A stretch of DNA of 50,203 nucleotides from Coprococcus sp. (lineage in GTDB: Bacteria; Bacillota; Clostridia; Lachnospirales; Lachnospiraceae), in contig JAEDGW010000003.1 in NCBI GenBank assembly GCA_016297325.1, forward strand, positions 1 through 50,203. Reading direction: 5' to 3'. A program made the position numbers and the translations under genes. Below, piece after piece: positions 49,550 through 50,203 of this stretch. Each line of letters starts with the position of its first letter. The stretch's first letter is position 1. The notes beneath the pieces are model-generated. The model saw only the letters and a program-made list of their open reading frames with translations, searched no databases and had not been told where the DNA came from.

Positions 49550-50203
49550 CTATACATTAAACTTGAAGAGGATAACATCTCCATCCTCAACCACATATTC
49601 CTTGCCTTCCTGTCTTACAAGGCCCTTCTCCTTAGCTGCAAGCATACTTCCGCAGTCCATGAGGTCCTTGTAGCTGACAACCTCCGCCTTGATAAAGCCT
49701 CTCTCAAAATCAGAATGTATCTTTCCGGCTGCCCCAGGTGCCTTTGTTCCCTTCTTGATGGTCCAGGCTCTTGATTCTGTCTCACCTGCTGTCAGATAAC
49801 TGATAAGACCAAGAAGTGAGTAGCTTGCCTTGATAAGCTTGTCAAGACCAGACTCTTTAACTCCAAGATCCTCGAGGAACATCTTCTTCTCCTCGTCGTC
49901 AAGCTCTGCAAGCTCCTGCTCTATCTGTGCACATACAACAAATACCTCTGCATCGAAGTCCTTTGCGTATTCCTTTACCTTCTGCACGTTCTCATTTGAA
50001 GCGCCATCGTCCGCAATGTCTTCCTCGCCTACATTTGCTGCAAATATTACAGGCTTCCATGTGAGAAGGTTATATTCCTCTATCCACGCCTGCTCGTCCT
50101 CATCTGCGACCTCTATGGTCTTGGCAAGCTTGCCATCCTCAAGGTGAGCCTTGATCCTCTGCTGGAAGTCAAGCTCCTTCGCAAGCATCTTGTCATTTCT
50201 TGC
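49550..50203 (-). CDS. ychF: Ribosome-binding ATPase/GTPase YchF, C-terminal part
   Basis: Obg-family P-loop NTPase (YchF/OLA1) preferring ATP. The window holds only the C-terminal 217 codons; the P-loop domain lies beyond 50203. Visible parts are helical-domain residues followed by NLLTWKPVIFAANVGEEDI, then the SYSLLGLISYLTAGETESRA region. The TGS domain at the end has GKIHSDFERGFIKAEVVSYK, with the family's ending EYVVEDGDVILFKFNV. The gene continues with ARNDKM ahead of the first visible Met, so that Met is not the start. It precedes lgt on the same strand. Confidence 0.95.
   Translation of the reverse strand, partial: ARNDKMLAKELDFQQRIKAHLEDGKLAKTIEVADEDEQAWIEEYNLLTWKPVIFAANVGEEDIADDGASNENVQKVKEYAKDFDAEVFVVCAQIEQELAELDDEEKKMFLEDLGVKESGLDKLIKASYSLLGLISYLTAGETESRAWTIKKGTKAPGAAGKIHSDFERGFIKAEVVSYKDLMDCGSMLAAKEKGLVRQEGKEYVVEDGDVILFKFNV

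Overview
This window looks like a conserved chromosomal block of a spore-forming, low-to-moderate G+C Clostridia, most likely a member of the Lachnospiraceae. The evidence is gene content and order: a gpr-spoIIP-lepA-hemW-hrcA-grpE-dnaK chain, a spoIIAA-spoIIAB-sigF-spoVA block, and a mraZ-led division/cell-wall cluster without ftsA. The genus cannot be fixed from the sequence alone. Almost everything is on the minus strand; only a class A penicillin-binding protein and a ClC-type chloride transporter are on the plus strand. No tRNA, rRNA, CRISPR array, insertion sequence or prophage was seen.

Layout by coordinate. 1-2540: heat-shock operon hrcA-grpE-dnaK (dnaK cut by the window edge), with a promoter and a perfect CIRCE operator. 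2589-2814: long palindromic element. 2821-8534: hemW, lepA, spoIIP and gpr, then a strong hairpin and an unassigned 103-residue protein. 9211-12003 (+): PBP1A-like enzyme with a Thr/Asp/Glu/Pro tail. 12054-20753: spore genes spoVAE, spoVAD, spoVAC, spoVAB, spoVAA, sigF, spoIIAB, spoIIAA. They are interrupted between spoVAC and spoVAD by a DUF3783 gene, a VanW gene and the opposite-strand clc gene. 20911-24066: a zinc-ribbon/TPR membrane protein, a 48-residue protein and folC. 24083-24292: second long palindrome. 24302-32050: queF, argD, a heterodimeric ABC exporter, yebC, a CBS/CorC protein and mazF. 32188-36354: alr, nnrD/E and ftsZ. 36537-48017: ftsQ, ftsW, murD, mraY, two class B PBPs, ftsL, rsmH and mraZ. 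48356-50203: lgt and the 3' part of ychF.

The genes fall into four jobs: protein quality control (HrcA/GrpE/DnaK), forespore gene control and spore dipicolinate uptake, engulfment and germination (SigF module, SpoVA, SpoIIP, GPR), peptidoglycan synthesis and septation (MraY, MurD, FtsW, PBPs, FtsL, FtsQ, FtsZ, Alr), and housekeeping (LepA, FolC, QueF, ArgD, Lgt).

I did not find a convincing undescribed multi-gene system. The best leads are non-coding and architectural: two very long palindromes sharing a degenerate 17-bp core, two smaller nested hairpins upstream of argD and mazF, four helically phased GTGG boxes at the mraZ promoter, low-complexity insertions at the same place in both class B PBPs, and terminator-like hairpins inside the division cluster. 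Start codons were reassigned wherever a ribosome binding site (RBS) clearly favoured an internal start.
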